A DNA stretch of 64,000 nt from MVRV01 sp964646755 (GCA_964646755.1 CAZYIE010000010.1:21925-85924), one strand, 5' to 3'; positions 8,984 through 18,196 are shown, counted from the stretch's first letter. The notes: generated from the sequence alone by a model not told the origin. Made by a program: numbers and translations.

Positions 8984-10645
8984 TCATTTTATTGAAGCAT
9001 CTGCAAAACAGTATCCGTTCTTGCCGGCTTTCTTAATTCTATACATGGCTTCATCAGCTAGTTTGATCAACTGGTCATTATCTTCGCTGTCATTTGGGTA
9101 AAGTGCGATTCCAATACTTGCTCCAACAACAGCCGGGTTTCCTTTGTAAATGATCGGTTGGGATAAGAGGTGGATGACCTTCTCGGCAATCTGCGATGCA
9201 TTTTGGGGAATATGGATTTCAGGTGCTATGATCAAAAACTCATCTCCTCCAATGCGAGAGATCGTGTCGATCTCGCGCATGCATGATCGTAAGCGTTCAG
9301 CAACTTGCTTGAGGATATAATCTCCAGCATCATGACAGAGGTTGTCGTTAACGGTCTTGAACCCATCGAGATCGATAAACATCACTGCCACTATTTTCTT
9401 GTATCTGCGTGCCTCGCCAAGAGCCATAGAGAGGCGATCCTTGGCGAGCATCATGGTCGGCAGATCCGTTAACGTGTCATGCGTGGCCATGTGCTTTATC
9501 TTTTCCTCTGCCAGCTTGCGTTCGGCAATTTCTACCTGTAATTTACCTTTCTCCCTGCGAAGTGCATCCTCGATTATTTTTCTTTTAAAGAGATCTTTAT
9601 CGAGCTCTTTCTTTGTATGCAAAAGGCGCTTATAGAGAAAAAGAACCAGCATTAAAGAAACCGTTATAATGAAAACTGCAAAAGCTCCTATGATGATTTC
9701 CAGCCAGTATTTTTTAATTATATCTTTAAGTCTGATTTGGCCAAGATATTTATAGGCTCCTATTTTCAATTCCATTTTTAATTCATGAACCGATTGATAG
9801 TTCATGGGGTACGTCCAGCCACCGCACTCCGCGGCAATTGCCGCCTGATCGCTTTTCTTCATTCCCAAAAGCGCAATGGAGACATTGTTGACCACTTCTT
9901 CGGGAGTATGCACAAGCTTGGAAATCGGCCATTCCGGATAAAGACGGGTACTGACCAAGAAAGGGAAGGCGATTGCCGTCGCTTTTATTTCTTCGGGAAT
10001 TATTACTTTAATATCTTCCAGTTTAATCTTCCTGTCTTTCGCCAGCATTTCGAGCAAATCTGTCCTGCAAGTGCCCGCATCAGCATGCCCGGCAATTACA
10101 TTAAATACGACGGTATCTTGATTGCCGGCAAACTTAAAACTTGAGAAATCCTTCTCTGGATAAATCCCAGCCTTATGTAATTCGCGCCAAGCTGCAAGCC
10201 AGCCGCCAAATGATTCCGGGTCTGTTGCAAGAAACCGCTTGCCTTTAAGGTCCTGAATGGTATTTATTTTCCTGTTATCGCTACGAGTAAAAATTACCCC
10301 TCCAAAGGACGAATGATAACTGTCCAATACCTTTTTTTTGATCGTTGCTATACGGGAAATGCCATATCCGGCCTCTAAGTCTACATACATTCCGGAATTG
10401 CAGATCAGAAAATCGATTTTCGCAATCTTAACTGCCGGCGTAATTTCTTCGAAGGAGAGAGGCACCAACTGGAAGTTGTGTTCGGGAATCTTTTTTGACA
10501 AATATTCTATTGTTGGTTGCCATTTCTTAATGCACTCGTCATAACCGCGATTGGCAAGTACACCGACCCTTACAACATCTTTACCGCTTACAATTCCAGG
10601 ACATAAAATGATGAGAAGAAAAATGATAAAAGCCCTTGATTTCAC
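8984..10645 (-). CDS. membrane receptor: PhnD-like binding domain fused to a GGDEF diguanylate cyclase
   Basis: A 553-residue signalling protein. The ORF can start at TTG 10672, but GTG 10645 follows AGGAG by 5 nt and gives a clean signal peptide (FIIFLLIILCPGIVSG). The periplasmic part (about residues 25-310) resembles phosphate/phosphonate-type binding proteins (VRVGVLANRGYDECIKKWQP, then NVIAGHADAGTCRTDLL). A transmembrane helix at about 323-345 (IIIGAFAVFIITVSLMLVLF) and a coiled linker lead to a GGDEF domain. The active-site GGDEF is intact, and an RxxD inhibitory site (REID) lies five residues before it. It would turn a periplasmic ligand signal into cyclic di-GMP. The ligand is unknown and no EAL domain is fused. 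Confidence 0.85.
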   Translation of the reverse strand: MKSRAFIIFLLIILCPGIVSGKDVVRVGVLANRGYDECIKKWQPTIEYLSKKIPEHNFQLVPLSFEEITPAVKIAKIDFLICNSGMYVDLEAGYGISRIATIKKKVLDSYHSSFGGVIFTRSDNRKINTIQDLKGKRFLATDPESFGGWLAAWRELHKAGIYPEKDFSSFKFAGNQDTVVFNVIAGHADAGTCRTDLLEMLAKDRKIKLEDIKVIIPEEIKATAIAFPFLVSTRLYPEWPISKLVHTPEEVVNNVSIALLGMKKSDQAAIAAECGGWTYPMNYQSVHELKMELKIGAYKYLGQIRLKDIIKKYWLEIIIGAFAVFIITVSLMLVLFLYKRLLHTKKELDKDLFKRKIIEDALRREKGKLQVEIAERKLAEEKIKHMATHDTLTDLPTMMLAKDRLSMALGEARRYKKIVAVMFIDLDGFKTVNDNLCHDAGDYILKQVAERLRSCMREIDTISRIGGDEFLIIAPEIHIPQNASQIAEKVIHLLSQPIIYKGNPAVVGASIGIALYPNDSEDNDQLIKLADEAMYRIKKAGKNGYCFADASIK

Positions 10646-10759
10646 GTGATCTCCTGATAATTTTTTTTTCAAGACTGGAATGGGAACTATTAATATTTAA
10701 ATTATTGCTGAATGTCAATCTCTATGACGTAAAACTAGAAGACAATAAACACTAACACT

Positions 10760-11785
10760 TTAGCTTATAGGCCATGATAACTCACCTAAGGCCATGCGGC
10801 ACAGATCGGTAATAAATATTTGGGGCAACCCGGCCTTTGAGGTCTGGCCGCGCAGCACATAATCGCACATGGGACAGATCGTGATCATGGCCTCCGCACG
10901 GTTATCCATTGCGTCCTTGATATTATCGTTCTGAATATTCATCGATAGTTCAATGTTTACGGCTATAGCCGGTCCGCCGCAACAGAGGGCGTTGATGCCT
11001 TCATATTTCCTGGAAATGCGCGTTGCCCCAATAAGCTCGAAGATTTCATTGAGCCAGGTATCCTGTTCCGGGATCCACCTGACCGCACAGTTCGGCTGGT
11101 AGGCAACTTTTTTGTTCAGTTTTGTAATAGCCGTTTTGTTGTTGTTAAGATAGTCGCGAATATATTCGAACAGGTGCGTATATTTGTAGGGTACATCAAT
11201 ACCAAGCTCCTTGGCTTTGACGTGAGCCAGAACATATCCTTCATTATGAATGTAAACGATATCTTTGCCCAACTCAGCCAGGCCTTCGATCACTTTTTGA
11301 CCATATCGTTCGGCAAGGCTCTCTCCGCCCATATGGGCCATGCCGACCAGGGAAGCATACTTTCTCCCTCGAACCACGGTCATGCCTTTGAACATTCTGC
11401 TTTCGAGTGTACCTTCCGGAAATTGCTTAAACAGGAAGGAATCAAAAGAGAGGGCAGGCTTATCCGGGTCCCCTTCAATCACCTGGCTGTCCTTGCTGCC
11501 TTGTTCAAACGTCTTGTTCACGCCATCAATAAAATGTTTAAATGTAGCGACGATCTTACCAGTCCCGATCTTCTCCTGCATTTTGTAGATAAGATTAGCC
11601 GGATCAGCTCCGGTCGGGCAGTTCTGGAAACAGGCATTACAAGTAATGCACCTCTCCAGGATATCAGCCGCTTTTCCCTCCATGAGAAGGGTAATTTCAC
11701 TGACCGCCTTGTCCTTGCCGTAATCGACATAAAGGCACTTTACCAGACAATCGCCACATAAATCACACTTTGACGCATCCCACAT
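10760..11785 (-). CDS. 4Fe-4S dicluster / CCG-domain oxidoreductase subunit (HdrD/GlpC-like)
   Basis: A 341-residue iron-sulfur protein. Two N-terminal 4Fe-4S motifs, CDLCGDCLVKC and CITCNACFQNCP, are followed by cysteine-rich CCG-type motifs (YQPNCAVRW, ALCCGGPAIAVN, CPMCDYVLRG). This architecture is that of heterodisulfide-reductase D/B or GlpC-like subunits, which pass electrons between membrane or cytosolic donors and disulfide, menaquinone or flavin partners. No HdrA, FAD subunit or dehydrogenase is adjacent, so the partner cannot be named. The ATG at 11785 has AGGGGTG about 6 nt upstream. It is followed at some distance by the signalling gene on the same strand. Confidence 0.8.
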   Translation of the reverse strand: MWDASKCDLCGDCLVKCLYVDYGKDKAVSEITLLMEGKAADILERCITCNACFQNCPTGADPANLIYKMQEKIGTGKIVATFKHFIDGVNKTFEQGSKDSQVIEGDPDKPALSFDSFLFKQFPEGTLESRMFKGMTVVRGRKYASLVGMAHMGGESLAERYGQKVIEGLAELGKDIVYIHNEGYVLAHVKAKELGIDVPYKYTHLFEYIRDYLNNNKTAITKLNKKVAYQPNCAVRWIPEQDTWLNEIFELIGATRISRKYEGINALCCGGPAIAVNIELSMNIQNDNIKDAMDNRAEAMITICPMCDYVLRGQTSKAGLPQIFITDLCRMALGELSWPIS

Positions 11786-11852
11786 TTTTTCACCCCTATT
11801 AAAGTTGATTAAGCAAAACCCTGTACAGGTAAAACGGGAAGACTTATGCTTT

Positions 11853-12839
11853 CTATTTCACTTTCTTCTGATCGCTTCTGACGATTTCGGCAATCCTCTT
11901 GGCACGTTCCGAATAAAGTGCAATTCCCCTCCAGTCTGTTTCGCCTATAACCTTCTGCATCAACAAACCATCTCCACCGAACCAGCCGGGTTGGAGACCG
12001 CCGATAAAGTAGCCGTGCATGCGCAGGATATTCGTCGCCACAGTTGCAAATTGCGAGGTCAGTGGCAGCCATACCTGGAAAACCTCCGTTCCTCTCTCCC
12101 ACGCCTCATTTTCCAGCTGGGAGATAAATGCCTCAAAATCGGACCCGATGCGAGAAATCGCCATCCGTGCGACTTGTGCAAGGGCGAATATATCTATTTT
12201 CCCCTGGCTGGCTCCCTCTGCAGGCAAAGATTCGTTTGCTCCAGCAAAAGTGCGCTCGAGCCCAATGCCGGAGTACAGGTATTCCAGTTCGTCCCGATAA
12301 ACCGGCGGCAGGAAAACGGTTTGCGGTACGGGCTTGTGAAGAAAATATCCAAGCAAAACAGAAACCCTGCCCTGTGCACTATGCTCTTTGGTGTAAGCTG
12401 TTGCCGGCATCAAATCCACTTCCAGACCAGTTTCCCGGTAGTCCATTTGCAGGCACATCTTCTGCAACTGGAGGTGGTTGCAAACAGGTTCGCCCAAAAT
12501 TTCTTCCAGATTAAAACGCTGCGCATAGTCGAAGACGTTGTGCTTCATCAGGCGGAAGAAGACACCTTGTCCTCGATAATCGGACAGAACCACTCCCGCC
12601 GCATTTTCATAGAGCCTGGTTGCGGGATCCAGGAGAACGAGTGCATCATGACCAACAACCTCACCTGTCTGCGTGCGTGCAACGGAGGATAGTACGCGGC
12701 CGGCGACGTTCTCCTCGATCAAACGCTCTGGGCGGTAATAGATATCGATGGGATACCCCTCGCCGTAGACTTGGCGAAAGAGTCGGACCACGCCTGGTGC
12801 GTCTTCGTTACGAAAAAAATCAATTTCAATTGCTTGCAT
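11853..12839 (-). CDS. GNAT-fold N-acetyltransferase-like protein
   Basis: A 328-residue protein with a GNAT domain at the N-terminus: the substrate-side strands lead to the acetyl-CoA loop in GVVLSDYRGQGVFFRLMKHN (R-G-Q-G, about residues 83-102). The C-terminal half (about 150-328) looks like a second, degenerate acyltransferase-type domain, ending with the FQVWLPLTSQFATVATNIL stretch. Tandem or half-degenerate GNAT proteins of this size are common near acyl-CoA metabolism, but the acceptor is unknown. The ATG at 12839 has GAGGTG 6 nt upstream. It lies about 65 bp upstream of the Hdr-like gene on the same strand, so the two may be co-transcribed. Confidence 0.65.
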   Translation of the reverse strand: MQAIEIDFFRNEDAPGVVRLFRQVYGEGYPIDIYYRPERLIEENVAGRVLSSVARTQTGEVVGHDALVLLDPATRLYENAAGVVLSDYRGQGVFFRLMKHNVFDYAQRFNLEEILGEPVCNHLQLQKMCLQMDYRETGLEVDLMPATAYTKEHSAQGRVSVLLGYFLHKPVPQTVFLPPVYRDELEYLYSGIGLERTFAGANESLPAEGASQGKIDIFALAQVARMAISRIGSDFEAFISQLENEAWERGTEVFQVWLPLTSQFATVATNILRMHGYFIGGLQPGWFGGDGLLMQKVIGETDWRGIALYSERAKRIAEIVRSDQKKVK

Positions 12840-12971
12840 TTTTGCACCTCACACCGGTGTTTAGCTCCTTAGACCGGCAAACTTTTCCTTCCCGATAATA
12901 CGGAGCCTGCTAATCTGTTTTAAATCAAATTCTTTCAACCATTATTTGATCCCCTGCCTTATTGATGACGG

Positions 12972-13880
12972 TCATGAATTCAGGTTCGCATAGCGTGGCA
13001 TTATCTTTTTGCGCGGAATAATCTTGGAATAGTGCTCATCCGGCCAGCCTACGGCAATGACTGAATAGACGTTCTCTCTGCGCGCCAACCCCAGTGCCTT
13101 GACGATTGATTGGTCGCGGGTGAGCGCCACAACGGCAAAGCCGATCAGACAGGTGCCGAGTCCCATCGCATGGGCGGCCAGTAGGATGTTTTGGGTTGCC
13201 AGCAGGGCATCTTCCTGCGGACAGGAGGCGGCTTCAGTTGCGCCAACCAGGATGAGGGCTTGGACATTATGGAACAGCATATCTTTTTTCTTTGTTTCCC
13301 AATTTGCGATTAACTCTTCCATACGATCGTAATAACGTTCGTGGTAACGTTCAAGTTCATCCTTCCCCAACAGGCTTAAAACCCGGCGTAGCGGAGTGAT
13401 TTGTGCCATGCGGTTTAGTTTGCGGAAAAAGGTCAAAATATATTCACCGAATATCTCAATCTGGGTTCTGTCCGGCAAAATGGTAAAAGTCCATTCCTGG
13501 CTGTTTGATCCGGTGGGCGCCGTGGTGCCGATGGCAATCAGGTCTTCCAGAATATTTCTGTCAACTGGTCTATCTTTAAAGTTGCGGCAGGAACGACGTG
13601 AAGCCATAAGCTGTACCAGGTGGCCTGTATCGTCCGAACCGTGTTTGATCCAATCATTTTTCATCCCGAAGGATAAAGATTTCAGCGGTTCAAGTGTGGT
13701 TACCCGCACCGCACTTACCGGACACACCGCAACGCAATGACCGCAGTTGAGCGATCTTTCTCCAGTAACGCAAGCCTTACCGTCCACCAGGGAAAGGGTT
13801 TCATACGGACAAACTTTTATACACAGGCCGCAGCCGGTGCATTTTTCTGAATCGATAATAGTATTTACCGTCATGTCCAT
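12972..13880 (-). CDS. ferredoxin-nitroreductase fusion (FMN-dependent)
   Basis: A 302-residue protein. An N-terminal 2x[4Fe-4S] ferredoxin domain (CTGCGLCIKVCP at about residues 16-27, CGHCVAVCP at about 47-55) is fused to a nitroreductase domain. The FMN site begins SRRSCRNFKDRPVD, with APTGSNSQEW the usual FMN/substrate loop and the C-terminal GTCLIGFAVVAL next. Members reduce nitro, quinone or flavin-type substrates with electrons delivered by their own clusters. The physiological substrate is not predictable. The ATG at 13880 is preceded by GGGAGA. It is common in strict anaerobes. Confidence 0.88.
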   Translation of the reverse strand: MDMTVNTIIDSEKCTGCGLCIKVCPYETLSLVDGKACVTGERSLNCGHCVAVCPVSAVRVTTLEPLKSLSFGMKNDWIKHGSDDTGHLVQLMASRRSCRNFKDRPVDRNILEDLIAIGTTAPTGSNSQEWTFTILPDRTQIEIFGEYILTFFRKLNRMAQITPLRRVLSLLGKDELERYHERYYDRMEELIANWETKKKDMLFHNVQALILVGATEAASCPQEDALLATQNILLAAHAMGLGTCLIGFAVVALTRDQSIVKALGLARRENVYSVIAVGWPDEHYSKIIPRKKIMPRYANLNS

Positions 13881-14150
13881 AATATTCTCCCGAAGAATTG
13901 TTAAGGTTTGTTACCTGATATATATTGCGAATACTACCAAATAGCAATTGAGATTTCCAAAGGAAAACAGGAATAACAAAAGTAACTTCCATCAGAAAAA
14001 TTTGGACTTAAAAAGCTGTGCCTTATTATGGAAAACACCCCGCCTTTTCCGCCGCTTATTTACACTTGACGTTCAAGATTGTCCCGTATTATTCTGCAAT
14101 TGTTAAGAAGCAATGTCTTGTTATGAAAACCGGTTCGGTCAGGAGTGCAA

Positions 14151-14417
14151 ATGAATAGAGAGCTAATACGTACCCAAAACGAGTTTGGCGGCAAAACAAT
14201 AATGGCTTCTTATTTTCCGGATGATGACGAGTACAAGAACGGAATAGCGAAGGCAATAATTTACTCCGACAGCAACGGGAAGGTAGTAAAAGTAGAGACC
14301 TTCAATACCGATGAGTCTGCCAACAATAACGGGATAGTAAAAACTATATCGAGCAATGATGAGATGATCGTTGAGTTCTACGACCAGAACGGCAGGTTGG
14401 TCCGAATCTTCCCCTAG
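14151..14417 (+). CDS. small hypothetical protein, acidic
   Basis: I do not recognise this 88-residue protein. The ATG at 14151 follows AGGAG by 5 nt, a better start than GTG 14145. The sequence is hydrophilic and made of alternating beta-like segments (KAIIYSDSNGKVVKVETF, then MIVEFYDQNGRLVRIF). The two segments share the pattern Y/F-x-D-x-N-G-x-x-V, suggesting an internal repeat of the kind that folds as a beta-meander or YD-like strand pair. There is no signal peptide or membrane segment. A 270-bp spacer separates it from the divergent nitroreductase gene, so it has its own promoter. Confidence 0.55.
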   Translation: MNRELIRTQNEFGGKTIMASYFPDDDEYKNGIAKAIIYSDSNGKVVKVETFNTDESANNNGIVKTISSNDEMIVEFYDQNGRLVRIFP

Positions 14418-14491
14418 TTAATATAGAGATACTATGAAATTGCTCTCGATTTAAATTCGGAACAGCCGGATGACTTTTCCGACCAATTTTC

Positions 14492-14782
14492 TCAGAGGAT
14501 TTCCGTGCAGGTCTTAATGTCCATCTGCGGATCGAGGATTGCAAAGAGCCTGCCCATGGAGGTCATCAGGTTTGCCGAATGGAACTTCAGAGCATCTTTG
14601 TCGGCGTATTTCTCATACATCATTATTGTTGTGCTGTTTCCTTCGCCCTTTACGGTGTGCGGGATATAGGACAGACACCCCGGTTCGTTCTTCAGCATTT
14701 TCGGAATATCTTCCTTCAATATCTGGATGGCCTCATCCATTTTTCCCTCTTTAACCTTGAGCGTGGCGATTACAGTGTACAT
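14492..14782 (-). CDS. antibiotic biosynthesis monooxygenase (ABM) domain protein
   Basis: A 96-residue ferredoxin-like-fold protein of the ABM / quinol monooxygenase YgiN group. It opens MYTVIATLKVKEGKMDEAI and has the helix-strand pattern ending YEKYADKDALKFHSANLM, where the conserved His of the family falls. Family members are dimers that act on quinols or other aromatics or shield intermediates; in an anaerobe a true oxygenase role is unlikely. The start at ATG 14782 follows AAGGAGGGAACC. It stands alone, convergent with the small hypothetical gene. Confidence 0.8.
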   Translation of the reverse strand: MYTVIATLKVKEGKMDEAIQILKEDIPKMLKNEPGCLSYIPHTVKGEGNSTTIMMYEKYADKDALKFHSANLMTSMGRLFAILDPQMDIKTCTEIL

Positions 14783-14880
14783 TGGTTCCCTCCTTACGTA
14801 GCATCTATCACTAATTTAGCACATTGCCAAAAGGAAGGGGTCACAAACCGTTTTTACGACTTGCAACCCCTTGATTTAGC

Positions 14881-14956
14881 TGGTGGGCCAGGACAGAATT
14901 GAACTGTCGACACTCGGATTTTCAGTCCGATGCTCTACCGACTGAGCTACCGGCCC
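14881..14956 (-). tRNA. tRNA-Phe (anticodon GAA)
   Basis: On the minus strand a 76-nt cloverleaf can be drawn. The acceptor GGGCCGG pairs with CTGGCCC, the D arm is GCTC...GAGC, the anticodon stem TCGGA/TCCGA carries loop CTGAAAA (anticodon GAA), the T arm is GACAG/CTGTC with TTCAATT, and the CCA end is encoded. The 3' end is at 14881 and the 5' end at 14956. Confidence 0.95.
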
Positions 14957-15017
14957 GCCAAATTTATACATTGCCTGCGGAAAGCAGGCATTCGTCTATA
15001 AAATATGAAATCTTTTG

Positions 15018-15671
15018 TCAAGGTATTTTTTGATCATTACTTCCCGGCTGAGCAGCCATTGCTCTATTTTCGCCTGACGCAGGCTCGCTTGATTGAGCCA
15101 CTGCCTGAGAGTCAGTTTCACCTTGTTTTTCAGCTATTGGCGGGATAGTTAAAGAGGCATGCGTCTCCGGGATAATTAGGCCGCCCGCGTCATTTTCTTC
15201 ATGTCGGATAATAACTACAGTTCCGGCTATCTTGTCATGCCAGCCCTGCTTTCTCTTGTCAAAAGCGGCCCAGATAAAACCAAGTGGGATGGTAAATAAT
15301 AAACTGGAGACAAGGTAGCCCACTGCTCTTAAAAAGGCTGTTCCGAAACCGATAGGAGTGCCGTCAGCCGATAAAACCTGCAAGCCGAGCAGCATTTTGC
15401 CTGGCGTGCGGCCTTTTATGCCGTGAAAATAAGTGAAATAGGCAATTGATATGACAATATATATTGCAACTACCAGAAGAGCGAGTGAAGTAATGCGTGC
15501 CGGATCAGTTAAATCAGCGACCCAGGCGCGAGCATTGCCGGACATTGAACCCAAAATAAAGGCCGTTGTAATGATTACCGTTAAGATTAAAAAAACAATA
15601 TTAATGATGATATTATCAACAGTATAAGCCACAAAGCGCCGCCAGAAACCGGCATATTTATAAGTAGTCAT
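15018..15671 (-). CDS. RDD family membrane protein
   Basis: A 217-residue integral membrane protein with three hydrophobic helices (about residues 15-40, 60-82 and 113-136). The RDD signature opens as AGFWRRFVAYTVDNIIINI (R and D in helix 1) and continues with GRTPGKMLLGLQVLSADG before helix 3. The cytosolic tail after residue 150 is hydrophilic and low in complexity. RDD proteins are small transport-related or stress proteins of uncertain substrate. The start at 15671 has GGGAGG in front, only 2 bp after the rsmE stop on the same strand, so it is the last gene of a prmA-rsmE-RDD unit. Confidence 0.82.
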   Translation of the reverse strand: MTTYKYAGFWRRFVAYTVDNIIINIVFLILTVIITTAFILGSMSGNARAWVADLTDPARITSLALLVVAIYIVISIAYFTYFHGIKGRTPGKMLLGLQVLSADGTPIGFGTAFLRAVGYLVSSLLFTIPLGFIWAAFDKRKQGWHDKIAGTVVIIRHEENDAGGLIIPETHASLTIPPIAEKQGETDSQAVAQSSEPASGENRAMAAQPGSNDQKIP

Positions 15672-15673
15672 TA

Positions 15674-16438
15674 TTACCTCCCGGACGTGCTGCTGAAGAT
15701 TCCTTTTTCATACTGGATTATGGAAATTATTGCCAGCGCTGCTGTTTCCACCTTGAGAATTTGTTTGCCCAGGCTCACGGATATAAAGCCGGCTTCTTTT
15801 GCCTGCCAAATTTCGTCTTTGGACAAACCGCCTTCGGGCCCGACAATGATAAAAATATTTTTAGCCTGAGCCCGGGTTTGATCAGAGAGAATATCTTTAA
15901 TGCTCATTTGATCTTCTTCTTCCCAGAAAATCATTTTGAGAGCTTGTTTATCGGTGTGAGCAAGCATGGTCTCCCAGGAGGCGACCGGCAAAACGTCTGT
16001 TATCTGTGCGCTCCGCGAACAACGGGCGGTTTCGCGGGCGATCTTCTGCCAGCGTGCGGATTTTAACGAACTTTTTTCATTGGCAATACGACTGACTGAG
16101 CGCGCCGCAGCAAAAGGTATAATCACGTCAGCGCCCAGTTCCGTAGCTCCCCGGACGATCAAATCCATTTTGCCGGCTTTGGGGAGGGCCTGGGCTAAAG
16201 TGATTGTTATCTCGCGTCCTGAGTTTTCTATCATTTCTCCTAATTCCAGAGCAACGCCATTTACGGGGAAGTTTTTTATCACCGCCGCAAACTCATGGCC
16301 CAAGCCATCAAAAACTTTAACGCTGGCGCCTTGCTCCAGGCGCAAAACCTGCTTTAAATATTTGTGATTGTCTTGCCCCAGTTCGCAGAGCTTTCCTTTT
16401 TCCAGCGCAATCGGGCTATAGATTCTGGGGATGGTCAA
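15674..16438 (-). CDS. rsmE: RsmE 16S rRNA m3U1498 methyltransferase
   Basis: SPOUT-class methyltransferase that N3-methylates U1498 of 16S rRNA using SAM. The SAM-binding knot is clear at the C-terminus: IFIIVGPEGGLSKDEI, then VSLGKQILKVETAALAII. The substrate side shows LAQALPKAGKMDLIVRGATELG. Two TTG starts are possible, at 16462 and 16438. I prefer 16438 because it begins at the family N-terminus (TIPRIYSP) with GAGGG about 10 nt upstream, giving 254 residues. prmA-rsmE adjacency is a familiar gene pair of ribosome modification enzymes. Confidence 0.92.
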   Translation of the reverse strand: MTIPRIYSPIALEKGKLCELGQDNHKYLKQVLRLEQGASVKVFDGLGHEFAAVIKNFPVNGVALELGEMIENSGREITITLAQALPKAGKMDLIVRGATELGADVIIPFAAARSVSRIANEKSSLKSARWQKIARETARCSRSAQITDVLPVASWETMLAHTDKQALKMIFWEEEDQMSIKDILSDQTRAQAKNIFIIVGPEGGLSKDEIWQAKEAGFISVSLGKQILKVETAALAIISIIQYEKGIFSSTSGR

Positions 16439-16500
16439 GGTGTGTTTTCCCTCTTTTAGCAAATATCAATAAACAGTGAGCCGTGTGGCCACGTGGCGGA

Positions 16501-17430
16501 TTAGCTTTTCTTCAGGACGTAGCAGACCCATTCTTTTTCTTGAAGCACTCTATATTGAATCAACGGTGCAACAGAAAAATTCTCTTCGATCTCCCGGGCA
16601 TCTTGTTCGATGATGCCGGAAATGATCATGTAGCCTTCCGGCAGGAGTAATTGTTGTAAGTGCGAGCGCAGTTTTAGCAGCAGTTTGGAGGTTAAGTTGG
16701 CGATGATCAAATTCCGCGGCTCATTGATGGTCATGGCATCTTTACTAATAATACGCAGCCGGTCAGAAACCAAATTAATGGCGGCGTTTTCCCTGGCAAT
16801 TTCCGTTGCTTTTTTATCGATATCCAGGCAGATGACGTCCTGTGCGCCCAACTTGGCGGCGGTAATGCCCAGAATTCCGGTGCCGCAACCCACGTCGAGC
16901 ACTTTCCACTCCTGCACGGAGCGATCTTGCATAATGATGTCTTCGAGTGCTTCAATGCACATTCTGGTGGATGCGTGCTGGCCGGTGCCGAAAGCCATGC
17001 CCGGGTCAATTTCAATGACAATATCTCGACTGGACGGCGCGTATCTTTCCCATGTGGGTTTGACAATAATGTTGCTGCTGACGCGGATCGGTTTGAAATA
17101 TTTTTTCCACTGTTCTGCCCAATCCGGGTCGGAGATGATTTCTGTTTTTAAGGCAGGAGCAGGAAGATCAGAGAAAATTTCGCTTAAACTCTCCAGATAT
17201 TTTTGGATGGCGGCAATCCGCTTTTCACAGCGCGCATCCTGCGGGAAATAAGCCTTGATCGTTTCATTAGCCTGTGCTTCCGGAAAATCTTCCGGAAAAT
17301 GAGGTTCGAGCAGCTCCTGAAATACACCCTGAGCGCCCGTTTCCGTGAGAAAATTTCCCAGGGCATCCATTAATTCCGCGCTTGCCGCTATTTCGATTTT
17401 CAGCCACTTCTCCGGTTCTTTTTCTGCCAT
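16501..17430 (-). CDS. prmA: PrmA ribosomal protein L11 methyltransferase
   Basis: Trimethylates ribosomal protein L11 using SAM. It has the usual length (309 residues). The N-terminal L11-recognition domain (about 1-115) is followed by the linker DWAEQWKKYFKPIRVSSNII, the GMAFGTGQHASTRMCIEAL segment and motif I VLDVGCGTGILGITAAKLG. The NLTSKLLLKL segment stands where PrmA has its NI/NL-type catalytic motif. It is the first gene of the prmA-rsmE-RDD minus-strand unit, 62 bp before rsmE, with a weak ribosome site (AGGT). Confidence 0.94.
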   Translation of the reverse strand: MAEKEPEKWLKIEIAASAELMDALGNFLTETGAQGVFQELLEPHFPEDFPEAQANETIKAYFPQDARCEKRIAAIQKYLESLSEIFSDLPAPALKTEIISDPDWAEQWKKYFKPIRVSSNIIVKPTWERYAPSSRDIVIEIDPGMAFGTGQHASTRMCIEALEDIIMQDRSVQEWKVLDVGCGTGILGITAAKLGAQDVICLDIDKKATEIARENAAINLVSDRLRIISKDAMTINEPRNLIIANLTSKLLLKLRSHLQQLLLPEGYMIISGIIEQDAREIEENFSVAPLIQYRVLQEKEWVCYVLKKS

Positions 17431-17600
17431 GAATAGACCTGTAATCTCGATGGGTTAAGTTTAAGACAGTATTTGGTGCTTTCTCGTTTTTTTACATATA
17501 GCCTCTTTTAAGTAATATTTCAAGCAGACTGTAGTTTTGCTATAACATTTGGCAATGTACCCCATGTGTGCTACATTATGTTCGACGGAGGAATAAAATC

Positions 17601-17876
17601 ATGGCCAAAACAAATACTAAAATAAAAAGCGCAATGGTTCGTGCCCGCATCGAACCAGAATTAAAAGCAAGAGCAGAAAAATACTTCGATATTCTCGGCC
17701 TATCAACCACGCAAGCAATTACGTTGTTTTTCAAACAAGTAGAACTTCATCACGGCTTACCTTTTGAAATAAATATTCCTAATACCGAGACAATAGCTGC
17801 TATGAAAGAAATAGAAGATGGCGGGGGTAAGAAGTTCGATAGTGCAGATGAATTATTCCAGCATCTCGGTATTTGA
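17601..17876 (+). CDS. RelB/DinJ-family antitoxin
   Basis: A 91-residue type II antitoxin. The N-terminal ribbon-helix-helix is VRARIEPELKARAEKYFDIL followed by GLSTTQAITLFFKQV, the DinJ/RelB pattern that binds the operator. The C-terminal part (ETIAAMKEIEDGGGKKF) is the toxin-wrapping tail. The longer ORF starts at 17568, but ATG 17601 follows CGGAGGAATAAAATC and matches the family. It overlaps the next gene by one base (TGATG), so the two are translationally coupled. Likely autoregulated by the pair. Confidence 0.92.
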   Translation: MAKTNTKIKSAMVRARIEPELKARAEKYFDILGLSTTQAITLFFKQVELHHGLPFEINIPNTETIAAMKEIEDGGGKKFDSADELFQHLGI

Positions 17877-18151
17877 TGATGAAGCGAATCCGGAGCAGCT
17901 CAGCTTTTGAAAAAGACGTTGAGAGGTTGATTACAAGAAGCAAAGATATGGAAAAACTTAAATCCGTAATAAGTTCTCTTATGCGTGGAGAAAAATTAGA
18001 TCAAATATATCGTGACCATAAATTGACAGGAAACTATTATGGCTGCAGAGATTGTCATATAGAGTCAGATTGGCTGCTGATTTACATATTTGATGAAGAA
18101 ACTTTATTCTTAATACGAACCGGAACGCATGCAGACTTATTTAAAAAGTAG
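17876..18151 (+). CDS. YafQ-family RelE-type mRNA interferase toxin
   Basis: A 91-residue toxin of the YafQ family, which cleaves mRNA in the ribosome A site. Conserved features are the basic N-terminal helix, RDHKLTGNYYGCRDCHIESD with two catalytic-type His residues, DWLLIY, and the C-terminal GTHADLFKK bearing the last His and Phe of the active site. All key residues appear intact, so it is probably functional. It starts at ATG 17876, overlapping the antitoxin stop by one base. An upstream TTG (17873) is in frame but has no better ribosome site. Confidence 0.92.
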   Translation: MMKRIRSSSAFEKDVERLITRSKDMEKLKSVISSLMRGEKLDQIYRDHKLTGNYYGCRDCHIESDWLLIYIFDEETLFLIRTGTHADLFKK

Positions 18152-18196
18152 TGAGCGAAAAAAATGATATGCTTTGCTGACTAAATACTTTTATTT

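Noticed and set aside
11805..12692. 295-codon plus-strand ORF opposite the GNAT gene
   Set aside because: The minus-strand frame has the acetyl-CoA motif and a ribosome site; this one has neither.
14066..14092. promoter TTGACG / TATTAT before the small hypothetical gene
   Set aside because: The spacer is 15 bp, too short to be convincing.
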